Below, in pieces: positions 9,564-18,934 of a stretch of DNA of 44,324 bases. The stretch is from contig BQJI01000002.1 in the NCBI GenBank assembly GCA_021604625.1, forward strand, positions 1 to 44,324. The letters are read 5' to 3'. Positions within the stretch are counted from its first letter, which is position 1. Each line of letters opens with the position of its first letter. A program made the translations under genes and the position numbers. The DNA comes from Hyphobacterium sp. Its GTDB lineage: Bacteria > Pseudomonadota > Alphaproteobacteria > Caulobacterales > Maricaulaceae. Under the pieces are notes generated by a model. It saw only the letters and a program-made list of their open reading frames with translations, was not told the origin of the DNA and made no database searches.

Positions 9564-10346
9564 TTAGCGATAGACGATTCCGCCATCGATAATCGGTGAT
9601 TGTCCGGTCATGTAATCGGAATCAGGACCGGCCAGGAATGCAACGAAAGCTGCAACATCTTCAGGTGTTTGTGCGCGTCCCAGCGCGATCCCGTCGACAT
9701 ACTTCTTGTAGGTCTCACCGACTTTCGCACCGGTTATTTCAGCAAACCTCCGGTCGATTTCAACCCACATATCCGTGCCGACAATACCTGGAGAATAGGA
9801 ATTCACCGTAATCCCGTCGCTGGCATATTCTTGCGCTGCCGATTGCGTCAATGCACGGACGGCAAACTTCGTTGCCGAATATACGCCCAGCATTGGAAAT
9901 CCGTCATGGCCAGCAATCGACGCCGCATTGATGATCTTGCCTTTTTGTTTGCGGTCGTGGAATTTCTTGGCTGCGGCCTGAATACCCCACAGCACACCTT
10001 CAATATTGACCTTGAGAATCTGTTCGGCTTCTTTCGCGGTCACATCGGCTATCGGTTGCACCTGGGCGATGCCGGCATTGTTGACCATGATGTCAAAGCC
10101 GCCCAGCGCGTTTTCGGTATGATCAATTGCAGCATAGACCTCGTCTCTGCCGGAAATGTCCGCCTTGAAAGTCGTTGATTTGCGGCCGAGCGACTGCACT
10201 TCGTCCGCGACGGCCTTCATTTTTGCGTTGTCCATGTCAAGGATGGCAATATCGGCACCTTCTCTGGCCAGTCGCAAAGCAATGGCGCGCCCGATACCTT
10301 GTGCAGCACCCGTCACCAGTGCAACTTTACCATCAAGAATTTTCAC
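9564..10346 (-). CDS. SDR-family diacetyl/acetoin reductase-like oxidoreductase
   Basis: [42 protein letters not shown]; overall resembles BudC-type acetoin reductases. Confidence 0.88.
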   Translation of the reverse strand: MKILDGKVALVTGAAQGIGRAIALRLAREGADIAILDMDNAKMKAVADEVQSLGRKSTTFKADISGRDEVYAAIDHTENALGGFDIMVNNAGIAQVQPIADVTAKEAEQILKVNIEGVLWGIQAAAKKFHDRKQKGKIINAASIAGHDGFPMLGVYSATKFAVRALTQSAAQEYASDGITVNSYSPGIVGTDMWVEIDRRFAEITGAKVGETYKKYVDGIALGRAQTPEDVAAFVAFLAGPDSDYMTGQSPIIDGGIVYR

Positions 10347-10534
10347 GGCTTTATCTCCTTTTTCTTTCTATTATCTCGCCACTCTCGATCTGGTGACGCC
10401 GCACACATTAATCAAGGCTCCGGGCGGTCCACGCTGGCAAATTCCCGATGCCGCCCTAATCTGGATTGCCGCGCTATTCAGGATGCAGAGCCGGGCTTCA
10501 GGCCTCGCCTTGTTTGGGATCGAAGGAGACGTGC

Positions 10535-11875
10535 ATGCAACCCGATGCCTATGAAATACAGAACGTGTTGAGCACCGGTACAGCCGAGGAAATCGACACG
10601 GCATTGGCCACCGGACACCCCGCCGATATCGCCGACGCGCTGCAGGAGCTCGATCCGGGCGTCGCATGGAAAACTCTGCGGCGCGCACCGACGCCGAGAC
10701 AAGCGGACGTGTTTGGATATCTCGACCCTGACTTTCAGACGGTCTGGGCCACCATCACCCCGCGGGCGGCGCTGGCCGCGATTGTGATGGCGATGAAGGC
10801 GGATAATCGCGCGGACCTCTACAAGAAACTTTCCGACACCCAGCGCGAAGCTTTGATGCCATCTCTGGCGCAGGCTGAACGCGAGGACATTCGCCGTCTC
10901 GCAGCCTATGGGGAAGGCACGGCCGGGGCGATCATGACCTCCGCCTATGCCGCACTGTCGCCTGAGCTCAGCGTCACTCGCGCCCTGACAGTCCTCAGAA
11001 ATGAAGCCCCCAACAAGGAAACCATCACCCGTGCCTATGTCATAGACGACAACCGGGAATTGCTCGGGTCTGCCCGCTTGCAGGACCTCGTCACCGCGCC
11101 CGCAAACGCCAAGGTCGCCGACATCATGGACGCCAACACCCATGCCATCCATGTCGCCGATGATGTGAAAGATGCCGCACGCAGGATCGCACACTACGAT
11201 GTGGTCGCTTTGCCGGTGATTGATGATGATCAACGCCTCATCGGCATCATCACCCACGACGATGCGCTCGACGTGCTTGAAGCCGAGGCCACGAAAGATT
11301 TTCACCGCGTCGGGACCGTCACCAATTTGGCGACAAGCGTCGGCTCCGCCTCCATTCGGGTGCTTTACCGGGCGCGGATCACCTGGTTGATGTTGCTGGT
11401 GTTCGGCAATATTTTTTCCGGAGCCGGCATCGCCCATTTTGAGGATACAATTGCCGCCAATCTCGCACTCATGTTTTTCCTGCCCATCCTGATTGCATCG
11501 GGCGGAAATGCAGGATCACAATCCGCCATGCTGATGGTCCGCGCTCTGGCGACCGGCGATATCGGCTTGGGAGATTGGGGGCGTGTGCTGGGTCGCGAAC
11601 TCATCGTGGCCATCCTGCTCGGCCTGAGCATGGCGTTGGCGATCGCGGGCCTGGGAGTATTGCGGGGCGGCCCCGACATCGCGATCGTCGTCGCCATTTC
11701 TATGATTCTGATCGTCATTGTCGGCAGCGTGATCGGCATGCTGTTACCTTTCGTCCTGAGCACGTTCAATCTGGATCCTGCAACGGCCAGCGCGCCGCTC
11801 GTGACCTCAATTGCCGATGCGACCGGCGTTCTGATTTACCTGAGCATCGCCGCTTCTGTCCTGGCCATGCCCTAG
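10535..11875 (+). CDS. mgtE: MgtE-family magnesium transporter
   Basis: N-terminal MgtE domain (HPADIADALQELDP; GTAGAIMTSAYAALSPELSVTRALTVLR), CBS domains, and TM domain with SGGNAGSQSAMLMVRALATGDI. ATG 10535 follows GAAGGAGA. Confidence 0.92.
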   Translation: MQPDAYEIQNVLSTGTAEEIDTALATGHPADIADALQELDPGVAWKTLRRAPTPRQADVFGYLDPDFQTVWATITPRAALAAIVMAMKADNRADLYKKLSDTQREALMPSLAQAEREDIRRLAAYGEGTAGAIMTSAYAALSPELSVTRALTVLRNEAPNKETITRAYVIDDNRELLGSARLQDLVTAPANAKVADIMDANTHAIHVADDVKDAARRIAHYDVVALPVIDDDQRLIGIITHDDALDVLEAEATKDFHRVGTVTNLATSVGSASIRVLYRARITWLMLLVFGNIFSGAGIAHFEDTIAANLALMFFLPILIASGGNAGSQSAMLMVRALATGDIGLGDWGRVLGRELIVAILLGLSMALAIAGLGVLRGGPDIAIVVAISMILIVIVGSVIGMLLPFVLSTFNLDPATASAPLVTSIADATGVLIYLSIAASVLAMP

Positions 11876-11969
11876 AACGGACTGAACAAAGCGAGAAGTC
11901 TGCGACTTGCATGCATCGGTCAGAGATGACGCATCTACAGGCGTTGGGTTTGCTGATAACTTCGAAATA

Positions 11970-11990
11970 GCGACGGTTTCAAACCGTCGC
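11970..11990. repeat. perfect inverted repeat GCGACGGTTT-C-AAACCGTCGC
   Basis: 10-bp arms around a single central base, in the gap between the mgtE and MFS genes; no U-tract on the plus strand. Confidence 0.8.
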
Positions 11991-12113
11991 TGGAAAATGC
12001 TGCTGGATTGGAGAGCTGATCGTGAACGGAGTGAAACAGACCAGGCAGTCTGATTTGTGCGCAGGGGTCGTGCTCGAAACGTCTAGCAGCGCGGCCGCGA
12101 TCTGCCTTTCCTG

Positions 12114-13433
12114 ATGGCTGCCTTTATCAAACTTCAGGCGCTTCTCGTTGGCGATGATGATCTGGCTCAGGTCTGCCATGACCTTCCGGATTCCGCCTGT
12201 CGCGAGCAACCCCGGAATTACGGCTTGCATGTCGTTTCCTTGTGCCTGACGCGGATTGGCGAGGGCCTGGCCGATACCAAACTTGTTCTGGCCTGGCTTC
12301 TGGACGCGATCGGCGCACCGACCTGGGCGATCGGCCTTCTGGTGCCGTTGCGGGAATCCCTCGCCATGTTGCCACAATTGCTGATCTCTGCGCGGATCAG
12401 ACAGCTCAGCATTCGAAAAATGGTCTATGTCACCGGCGGTGTCATACAGGCCGTCGCCATTATGGCTTTCGGCTGGGTCGGCCTGACGCTGTCCGGCCAA
12501 ACGGCCGGCATTGTCGCAATCGTCCTGATCACAGCCTTCGCGTTGGGACGCAGCCTGTGTTCCATCAGCCATAAGGACGTGCTCGCAAAAACCGTCGCCC
12601 GAGGCCGTCGCGGATCGGTCAGCGGAATTGCGGGCAGCGTTTCTGCTGCGGCCACACTCCTGCTGGCGCTCGGCTATGCGTCCGGCTGGATACCGCTGAC
12701 GGTGCCGGTCGTCTCCGGCGCTGTAATGCTCGGCGGCATGTCCTGGCTGTTGGCGGCGCTCATCTTCGGATCAATCCGGGAATACCCCGGTGCGACCCAG
12801 GGCGGGGTCAATGGTTTTGCCGCCGTTATCGGACAATTGAAACTTCTGCGCAGCGATGCCCAATTGCGGCAATTGATTGCCACTCGCACACTATTGCTGT
12901 CTTCGGCGCTGGCACCGCCCTTCTTCATCGCGCTGAGCGGCGATCGCGGGTCTGGCGGTCTGGGCACGCTCGGTCTTTTCATGATCGCAGCCGCAGCCGC
13001 CAGCCTGTTGAGTTCCTGGATCTGGGGTCGTCTTGCAGACCAGTCCAGCCGGCGTGTGTTGATGTGGGCAGCCGCTCTGGCAACGCTCGCCAATGCCGGA
13101 GCCGCCTTCATGGCGCTGGTTGTCCCCGGCATGCTGGCATTCACTTTCGTACTGCCTGCATTGTTGTTTGTGCTTATGATTGCGCATCAGGGTGTACGAT
13201 TGGGCCGTTCGGTCCACGTCATCGACATGGCCGACATTGAAAGCCGCGCAACTTATACAGCACTCAGCAATTCCATTGTCGGCCTGCTTCTTCTGGCCGG
13301 GGGCATTTTCGGTCTGATCGCGCAATGGTTCGGCATCGGCGTCGTTCTGGCGCTGTTTGCATCAATGGCCGCACTCGCCATGCCCGCGGCCCATGGCCTG
13401 AAAGAGGTTCAGGCGGTCGACACCGAAACCTGA
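12114..13433 (+). CDS. MFS transporter (N-terminal start uncertain)
   Basis: LHVVSLCLTRIGEGLADTKLVLAWLLDAIGAPTWAIGLLVPLRESLAMLPQLL followed by many TM segments. Confidence 0.82.
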   Translation: MAAFIKLQALLVGDDDLAQVCHDLPDSACREQPRNYGLHVVSLCLTRIGEGLADTKLVLAWLLDAIGAPTWAIGLLVPLRESLAMLPQLLISARIRQLSIRKMVYVTGGVIQAVAIMAFGWVGLTLSGQTAGIVAIVLITAFALGRSLCSISHKDVLAKTVARGRRGSVSGIAGSVSAAATLLLALGYASGWIPLTVPVVSGAVMLGGMSWLLAALIFGSIREYPGATQGGVNGFAAVIGQLKLLRSDAQLRQLIATRTLLLSSALAPPFFIALSGDRGSGGLGTLGLFMIAAAAASLLSSWIWGRLADQSSRRVLMWAAALATLANAGAAFMALVVPGMLAFTFVLPALLFVLMIAHQGVRLGRSVHVIDMADIESRATYTALSNSIVGLLLLAGGIFGLIAQWFGIGVVLALFASMAALAMPAAHGLKEVQAVDTET

Positions 13434-13500
13434 AAAGCCGAAACTCGATAATCCCGCCACATTCGTCTAGAGTGGGATCGGTACAGATTTGGAGGTGGGT

Positions 13501-13845
13501 ATGACAAGTTTGAGTTGGGCCGCATTTTCACTCTTGCTGATAAGCTCGGACCCTGTTGGCAAGCAGGCGATGGACACACTCACCCTCGATCAGCAACAGC
13601 AGACCATGGCGTTCTCAATTCGCGCCGCCGGCCACGATTGTGAGCAGGCGACGGAGCTCGTGTATAGCGGCGAGCTTAACGCCTCTGCCCTGTATTCAGT
13701 GCGCTGCGGCAGTGGCATGGGATATCTGGTTCGCATCATGCCCGACGCTGACATGACGTCGCGGGTTCTCACCTGTCAGGAGCTCATCACCATGGGCGTG
13801 AATTTCCGCTGTTTCGAAACCTATGGCGCCAGCTCGCCCGACTAA
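13501..13845 (+). CDS. hypothetical protein with N-terminal hydrophobic segment
   Basis: MTSLSWAAFSLLLISSDPVGKQAMDTL...; GGAGGTGG lies upstream of ATG 13501. Confidence 0.6.
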   Translation: MTSLSWAAFSLLLISSDPVGKQAMDTLTLDQQQQTMAFSIRAAGHDCEQATELVYSGELNASALYSVRCGSGMGYLVRIMPDADMTSRVLTCQELITMGVNFRCFETYGASSPD

Positions 13846-13893
13846 TACGCAATGCCCCTGGCCGACGGCACAAGTTTGGCTACCACCACGCGC

Positions 13894-14547
13894 CTATGTC
13901 TGCTCGACGCGACCCCTTCTCTTGCGAAGGCCGGAGTCTGCACCGAATTCACCAACAGCCTGCCGGATAATCTGTACTGATGACCACAGAAACAGGCCTG
14001 CCATGAGCCCGGCAACGGCGAGATCCGGCCACGCCGTACCCGTCAGCGCCACAAGGCCCGCCGCACCGATGACGGCAACATTCCCGATGGCGTCATTGCG
14101 GCTGCAAACCCATACGGAGCGGACATTGGAATCGCCGTCCCGATAAGCCATGAGCACCGCCACGCTGGCGAGATTGGCAATCAGGGCCAGAAAACCCACC
14201 CACCCCATCACCGTCGGGTCCGGCTGGCCGATCACGAAGACCTGCCACAGCGTTGAACCAAACACCCAAAGCCCCATAGCGGCCAGACCCAGGCCTTTGA
14301 ACAACGCCGCCGATGCCCGCATCCGAACCGAACGGCCGATAACAAGCAGGCTGATCGCGTACGTGATCGTGTCGCCCAGGAAATCGAGCGCGTCCGCCTT
14401 CAGCGCCTGCGATCCGGCAAGCGCGCCCGCAAACATCTCCACAACAAACATCGCTGCATTGATGGCGATGACGATCCACAGCGCCCGTTTGAAACCGGCG
14501 CTCATGCCATCGAATTTGGGTTGCTCGGTGCAACAGGAACCGGCCAT
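13894..14547 (-). CDS. cation diffusion facilitator-type metal transporter
   Basis: MAGSCCTEQPKFDGMSAGFKRALWIVIAINAAMFVVEMFAGALAGSQALKADALDFLGDTITYAISL; six TM-like segments; divergent from a MerR regulator. Start 14586 in the ORF track would overlap the promoter. Confidence 0.82.
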   Translation of the reverse strand: MAGSCCTEQPKFDGMSAGFKRALWIVIAINAAMFVVEMFAGALAGSQALKADALDFLGDTITYAISLLVIGRSVRMRASAALFKGLGLAAMGLWVFGSTLWQVFVIGQPDPTVMGWVGFLALIANLASVAVLMAYRDGDSNVRSVWVCSRNDAIGNVAVIGAAGLVALTGTAWPDLAVAGLMAGLFLWSSVQIIRQAVGEFGADSGLRKRRGRVEQT

Positions 14548-14588
14548 GTTTTTTCTCAATCCTGCTTGATCTGAAACGGACTTCAAGA

Positions 14589-14619
14589 CACATACGATCT
14601 ACAGTCACTATAGAATCAA
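14589..14619 (-). promoter_or_regulatory. MerR-type promoter/operator driving the CDF gene
   Basis: Minus strand: TTGATT-CTATAGTGACTGTAGATCG-TATGTG, a 19-nt spacer containing the dyad CTATAGTGACTGTAG. Confidence 0.78.
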
Positions 14620-14630
14620 GGGCAAAAATC

Positions 14631-15047
14631 ATGGCGGGAACATATACAATCGGCGACTTGTCACGCCGGACGGGTGTGAAGGTGACGACAATTCGCTATT
14701 ACGAGCAGAGTGGCCTCCTGCCCGAACCCCAACGCGCAGCCAGCGGTCATCGCCGCTATGATAACGCCGCCCTCGAACGTCTTGGTTTCATCCGGCAGTC
14801 CCGCCTTCTGGGATTCGAGCCGACCGCCATACGGGAATTGCTGGAGCTTTCCGCCAAGCCGGACCGCCCATGTGAGGCCGTCGATTCTATTGCCAAACGT
14901 CATGCGCGAGACATTGAGGACCGTATTCAACAGCTCTCGGCGCTCAAGGCCGAACTTGACCGCGTCATCGACGGCTGCGGACAACGCAAGGTCGGTGATT
15001 GCAACGTGCTTCAGTCGATTGCCGGACGAATGCCGGACCCGAGCTGA
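14631..15047 (+). CDS. MerR-family metal-responsive regulator
   Basis: YTIGDLSRRTGVKVTTIRYYEQSGLLPEPQRAASGHRRYD; C-terminal GCGQRKVGDCNVLQSI metal-binding-like loop. Confidence 0.93.
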   Translation: MAGTYTIGDLSRRTGVKVTTIRYYEQSGLLPEPQRAASGHRRYDNAALERLGFIRQSRLLGFEPTAIRELLELSAKPDRPCEAVDSIAKRHARDIEDRIQQLSALKAELDRVIDGCGQRKVGDCNVLQSIAGRMPDPS

Positions 15048-15213
15048 AAGCCCACCCTGCTCTAAAATACTGTTACCGGCAGCGGAAATCGCGGCAAAAC
15101 CGATACGCTCCAATAATCCTGACAAGACCCGTGCGGCAGTGGATCGGATACAGATTTAATCTGAAAAAGTATCGAATTCAGTCTTATGGCAGCTCCAACT
15201 GCATTCGCATTTT

Positions 15214-15231
15214 GTTTTAACGTGTTAAAAC
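15214..15231. promoter_or_regulatory. candidate operator of the his operon: GTTTTAAC-GT-GTTAAAAC
   Basis: 8-bp perfect arms, 30 bp upstream of the TrpR-like gene start. Confidence 0.5.
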
Positions 15232-15261
15232 GATATATCGCCGCTTTGAAAGGAAATCGCC

Positions 15262-15582
15262 ATGCAAACAACGAATACACGATCCAGGGAATCACGTGCG
15301 CGAGACGAAATTCTGACGGCTTTTGTCCAGCTACGTTCGAAGGATGAAGCGGCCCGTTTCCTGGGAGACTTGTGCACACCAGGCGAGATGAAAGCGTTTA
15401 CAGAACGCTGGCGGGTCGCACGATTGCTGGATGGCGGCGGCAAAACATACCGGCAAATTGCAGAAGAAACCGGAGCCTCGACGGCAACCGTAACGCGCGT
15501 CGCTCGCTTTCTCATGCAGGAGGATAATGAAGGCTATCGCCTGATTCTCGATCGCCTGAATCAATCGGAAGCAAAATCATGA
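15262..15582 (+). CDS. YerC/YecD-type TrpR-related repressor, first gene of the his operon
   Basis: LTAFVQLRSKDEAARFLGDLCTPGEMKAFTERWRVARLLDGGGKTYRQIAEETGASTATVTRVARFL. Confidence 0.9.
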   Translation: MQTTNTRSRESRARDEILTAFVQLRSKDEAARFLGDLCTPGEMKAFTERWRVARLLDGGGKTYRQIAEETGASTATVTRVARFLMQEDNEGYRLILDRLNQSEAKS

Positions 15583-16463
15583 CCAAGCGAATGCGTCTGG
15601 CGATCCAGTCGAAAGGCCGCCTGTCTGATGGCAGCCTGGAATTGCTGGGAAAGGCGGGAGTCAGGTTCAGCAATAATCGGGAATCCTTGTGGCGCCCAGC
15701 CGCCAATTTTGATCTCGACCTGATGATGGTGCGCGATGACGACATACCCAGCCTGGTTTTGGGCGGCGCAGCCGATTATGGCATTGTCGGCGAAAATGTT
15801 CTGGCGGAATTGCAAGTCGACGAACCGCGCTTCAACGAACTCGAAATTGTATTGCCGCTGAGCTTTGCGTCATGCCGTCTCGATGTCGCGGCGCCTGACG
15901 CACAGGGCTGGACTCAACTATCCGATCTCGATGGGAAACGCATTGCGACCAGCTATCCGGCGCTCACCCGGTCGGCCTTTACCGATGCCGGCATCCAGGT
16001 TGATATCATCGAAATGAAAGGTTCGGTCGAGGTCGCACCTCGCCTCGGCATTGCCGACGCAATCTGCGATCTGGTGTCCTCCGGCGCAACTTTGAAAGCC
16101 AATAATCTCAAGAGCATCGCTACACTTTTGGACAGTCAGGCCGTAATGATCCGCCCGCAAACCGGGCGCGAAGATGAGACCGACAATACGGCAGAAACAC
16201 TCATGCATCGGCTGGGTGGTGTAATGGCGTCCGCACAGACCAAATACATCATGCTGAACGCTCCGACCGACCGGCTCGACGATATCCAGGCGCTATTGCC
16301 CGGGTCTGACGCACCGACCATCGCCCGGATTGCCGGGCGAGACGATGTCGTCGCTGTACAGGCAGTCTGCCGCGAGCGCGTATTCTGGGAAACTCTGGAG
16401 CGACTGAAAAACGCCGGCGCGCGGGCTATTCTGGTCCTGCCCATCGAGAAGATGATGGCTTGA
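15579..16463 (+). CDS. hisG: ATP phosphoribosyltransferase, long (HisZ-independent) form
   Basis: LAIQSKGRLSDGSLELL, GAADYGIVGENVL, DAICDLVSSGATLKANNL, plus C-terminal regulatory domain (YIMLNAPTDRLDDIQALLPG...). Confidence 0.95.
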   Translation: MTKRMRLAIQSKGRLSDGSLELLGKAGVRFSNNRESLWRPAANFDLDLMMVRDDDIPSLVLGGAADYGIVGENVLAELQVDEPRFNELEIVLPLSFASCRLDVAAPDAQGWTQLSDLDGKRIATSYPALTRSAFTDAGIQVDIIEMKGSVEVAPRLGIADAICDLVSSGATLKANNLKSIATLLDSQAVMIRPQTGREDETDNTAETLMHRLGGVMASAQTKYIMLNAPTDRLDDIQALLPGSDAPTIARIAGRDDVVAVQAVCRERVFWETLERLKNAGARAILVLPIEKMMA

Positions 16464-16466
16464 ACC

Positions 16467-18344
16467 ATGCGTTGGACAAAATCTGAAAACATACGCGACG
16501 CCGTATCGCCAGCATCTGGAAATCACGCGATTGATACGCAAGCCTCGGCAATTGTTGATCGTATTCGCGCGGAAGGGGCCGACGCGGTTCGCGAATTTGC
16601 GCAAAGATTCGACGGGTACGAAGCAAACGAATTCGCCGTTCAAAAATCCGATATTATCGGCGCGGCAGACAGGCTGAACGATAGTGATCGCCAGGCCATC
16701 AACGCCATGATCCGCACCGTCAAAGCCTTTCACGCGCCACAAGGCTATCGCGCCTATCAGACGGAAACATGGCCCGGCATCATGTGCGAACGCCGCGCCG
16801 ATGCGCTGTCATGTGTCGGCCTCTACGTGCCCGGCGGTTCGGCACCCCTGATTTCGTCGCTGGTGATGATGGCCGTGCCGGCCAAACTGGCGGGCGTGAA
16901 CCGGGCCTATGTTGTCACGCCCCCCGGCGAGAATGGCGGGCTGAACCCCGCAATTGCCGCCACGCTGGACCTGCTCGACCTGTATGATGTGTTTCTGCTG
17001 GGCGGGGCTCAGGCCATCGGTGCGATGGCGTGCGGTATGGCGGGGCTTCCGCGGGCAGACAAGATATTTGGCCCTGGCAATGCCTGGGTCGCTGCAGCCA
17101 AGCGACGGGTAGCGCAATGGGCAGATGGACCCGCGATCGATCTGCCCGCAGGCCCCAGCGAGGTGATGGTGATCGCCGATGACACGGCCAACCCCGCTTT
17201 TGTCGCGGCCGATCTTTTGGCGCAGGCCGAACACGATCCGCTGGCACGCATCACCCTGCTGGCACTGGACGGCTTTGATCGTACGGCCTGTACGGCGGAA
17301 ATCGGCCGACAACTCGAAACCCTGCCGCGTCGGCAGATCGCGACTGATGCCATGAATAATGCCGTCGGCATCGAGTGCCCCGAACGGAAAGACGCCGTGC
17401 GCATCGCTAATCTGTTCGCGCCCGAACACCTCATCATCCAGACCCGACTGGCACGTGAGATCGCCGCAGAAGTCACGACAGCGGGCGGCATATTCATCGG
17501 TTCGTGGACGCCGGAAACGCTCGGCGATTACGCCGCCGGGCCTAATCACATCCTGCCAACGAATCGTGCCGGGCGCGCCTGGTCAGGCGTCACCGTGGAA
17601 TCCTTTCAACGGACAACAACCCTGATCGAGGCGAGTGCGCCGGGTCTGGTGAAGGCGGCATCGACTTTCCGGCGTTTAGCAGAATTGGAAGGGTTGGACG
17701 CGCACGCCGCATCCCTTCAAATCCGGATGCAGGCATTGGCCGCCGATCCGGACATGCCAGCTTGTAGACCCGGTCGCCACGCAATAGTGCGACGCGTCAC
17801 AAAAGAAACAGACATCACGGTCGAAGTTGATCTCGACCGGACAGCGAGCGGTGAAATATCCACCGGTATCGGTTTCTATGATCACATGCTGGAGCAAGTC
17901 GCGCGGCATGGCGGTTTTGTCCTGAATATCGTGTGCCGCGGCGATCTGAACATCGACGCACATCACACGATTGAAGATGTCGCGCTGGCACTGGGCGAAG
18001 CGCTTTCGAAAGCGCTCGGCGACCGGACAGGTATTGCCCGCTACGGGTTTGAACTTCCCATGGATGAAGCGCGGGCCGGCGTCTGGATTGATCTGTCTGG
18101 CCGACCTTTCCTGGTGTTTGAAGGCCGTATTCCGGGCGAAAGCGTTGGCGATTTTCCCGTCGCCATGACCGAACACGTCTTCCGGTCACTATCTGATCAG
18201 TTGAAAGCCGCGATTCAAATCCAGGTGCAGGGAGAGAATGCTCATCACATGATCGAGGCTTGCTTCAAGGCGCTCGGTCGGGCGATGCGCCAGGCGATCC
18301 GCATAGAGGAAGCCACCATTCCCTCCACCAAAGGTGCGCTATGA
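16467..18344 (+). CDS. hisD-hisB: histidinol dehydrogenase fused in frame to imidazoleglycerol-phosphate dehydratase
   Basis: HisD: GLYVPGGSAPLISSLVMMAVPAKLAGV, DKIFGPGNAWVAAAKR, GPSEVMVIADD, AQAEHDP, GPNHILPT. Then, without a stop, IGPD: VTKETDITVEVDLDRTASGEISTGIGFYDHMLEQVARHGGF, DAHHTIEDVALALGEAL, GENAHHMIEACFKALGRAMRQAI. Confidence 0.93.
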   Translation: MRWTKSENIRDAVSPASGNHAIDTQASAIVDRIRAEGADAVREFAQRFDGYEANEFAVQKSDIIGAADRLNDSDRQAINAMIRTVKAFHAPQGYRAYQTETWPGIMCERRADALSCVGLYVPGGSAPLISSLVMMAVPAKLAGVNRAYVVTPPGENGGLNPAIAATLDLLDLYDVFLLGGAQAIGAMACGMAGLPRADKIFGPGNAWVAAAKRRVAQWADGPAIDLPAGPSEVMVIADDTANPAFVAADLLAQAEHDPLARITLLALDGFDRTACTAEIGRQLETLPRRQIATDAMNNAVGIECPERKDAVRIANLFAPEHLIIQTRLAREIAAEVTTAGGIFIGSWTPETLGDYAAGPNHILPTNRAGRAWSGVTVESFQRTTTLIEASAPGLVKAASTFRRLAELEGLDAHAASLQIRMQALAADPDMPACRPGRHAIVRRVTKETDITVEVDLDRTASGEISTGIGFYDHMLEQVARHGGFVLNIVCRGDLNIDAHHTIEDVALALGEALSKALGDRTGIARYGFELPMDEARAGVWIDLSGRPFLVFEGRIPGESVGDFPVAMTEHVFRSLSDQLKAAIQIQVQGENAHHMIEACFKALGRAMRQAIRIEEATIPSTKGAL

Positions 18345-18934
18345 AACTCGCCATCGTCGATACCGCCAGCGCCAACCGGTTTTCGGTTGAAACCGCATTG
18401 GCGCGAATGAGCGTCAACGTCTTGATTGCACCAACGCCCGCTGATGCCAAGTCAGCGGACGGTCTGGTGCTGCCCGGAGTCGGCGCAGCAGCACCCGCAA
18501 TGACCGCATTGAAGGCCAGCGGCTGGGCCGACAGACTACAGCGGGAAACCCGGCCCGTTCTGGGCATTTGCCTGGGGATGCAGTTGTTGTTCGAAAACAG
18601 CGAAGAGGGTGATGTCGATACGCTCGGCATCATTGCGGGCCGGGTCCGGCGCCTGTCCGCGAGCGCCCAAACATGGCCGCACATGGGTTGGAATACCTTA
18701 CAAAAGCTGGAATCAGACCCGCTTCTGACGGGTCTTCATGACGGAGATTTCCTGTATTTCGCCCACGGTTTCTACGTCCCGCCTGGGCCCACAACACTGG
18801 CATGCGTCAATTATGGCGAGGATATCAGCGCGATCGTCCGCCGCGGAAATTTCATGGGGTGTCAGTTTCACCCCGAAAAATCCTCCGCCGCCGGGCGGCA
18901 AATCCTTGAGAATTTCTGCGCGATGATCCGATGA
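18341..18934 (+). CDS. hisH: imidazole glycerol phosphate synthase glutamine amidotransferase subunit
   Basis: VLPGVGAAAPAM, GICLGMQLLFENSEEG, CQFHPEKSS. Confidence 0.95.
   Translation: MKLAIVDTASANRFSVETALARMSVNVLIAPTPADAKSADGLVLPGVGAAAPAMTALKASGWADRLQRETRPVLGICLGMQLLFENSEEGDVDTLGIIAGRVRRLSASAQTWPHMGWNTLQKLESDPLLTGLHDGDFLYFAHGFYVPPGPTTLACVNYGEDISAIVRRGNFMGCQFHPEKSSAAGRQILENFCAMIR

Noticed and set aside
10478-11437. 319-aa minus-strand ORF opposite mgtE
   Set aside because: Shadow ORF of the MgtE N and CBS domains, Gly/Asp/His-rich and featureless.
16809-17549. 246-aa minus-strand ORF inside hisD
   Set aside because: Antisense to highly conserved HisD motifs.
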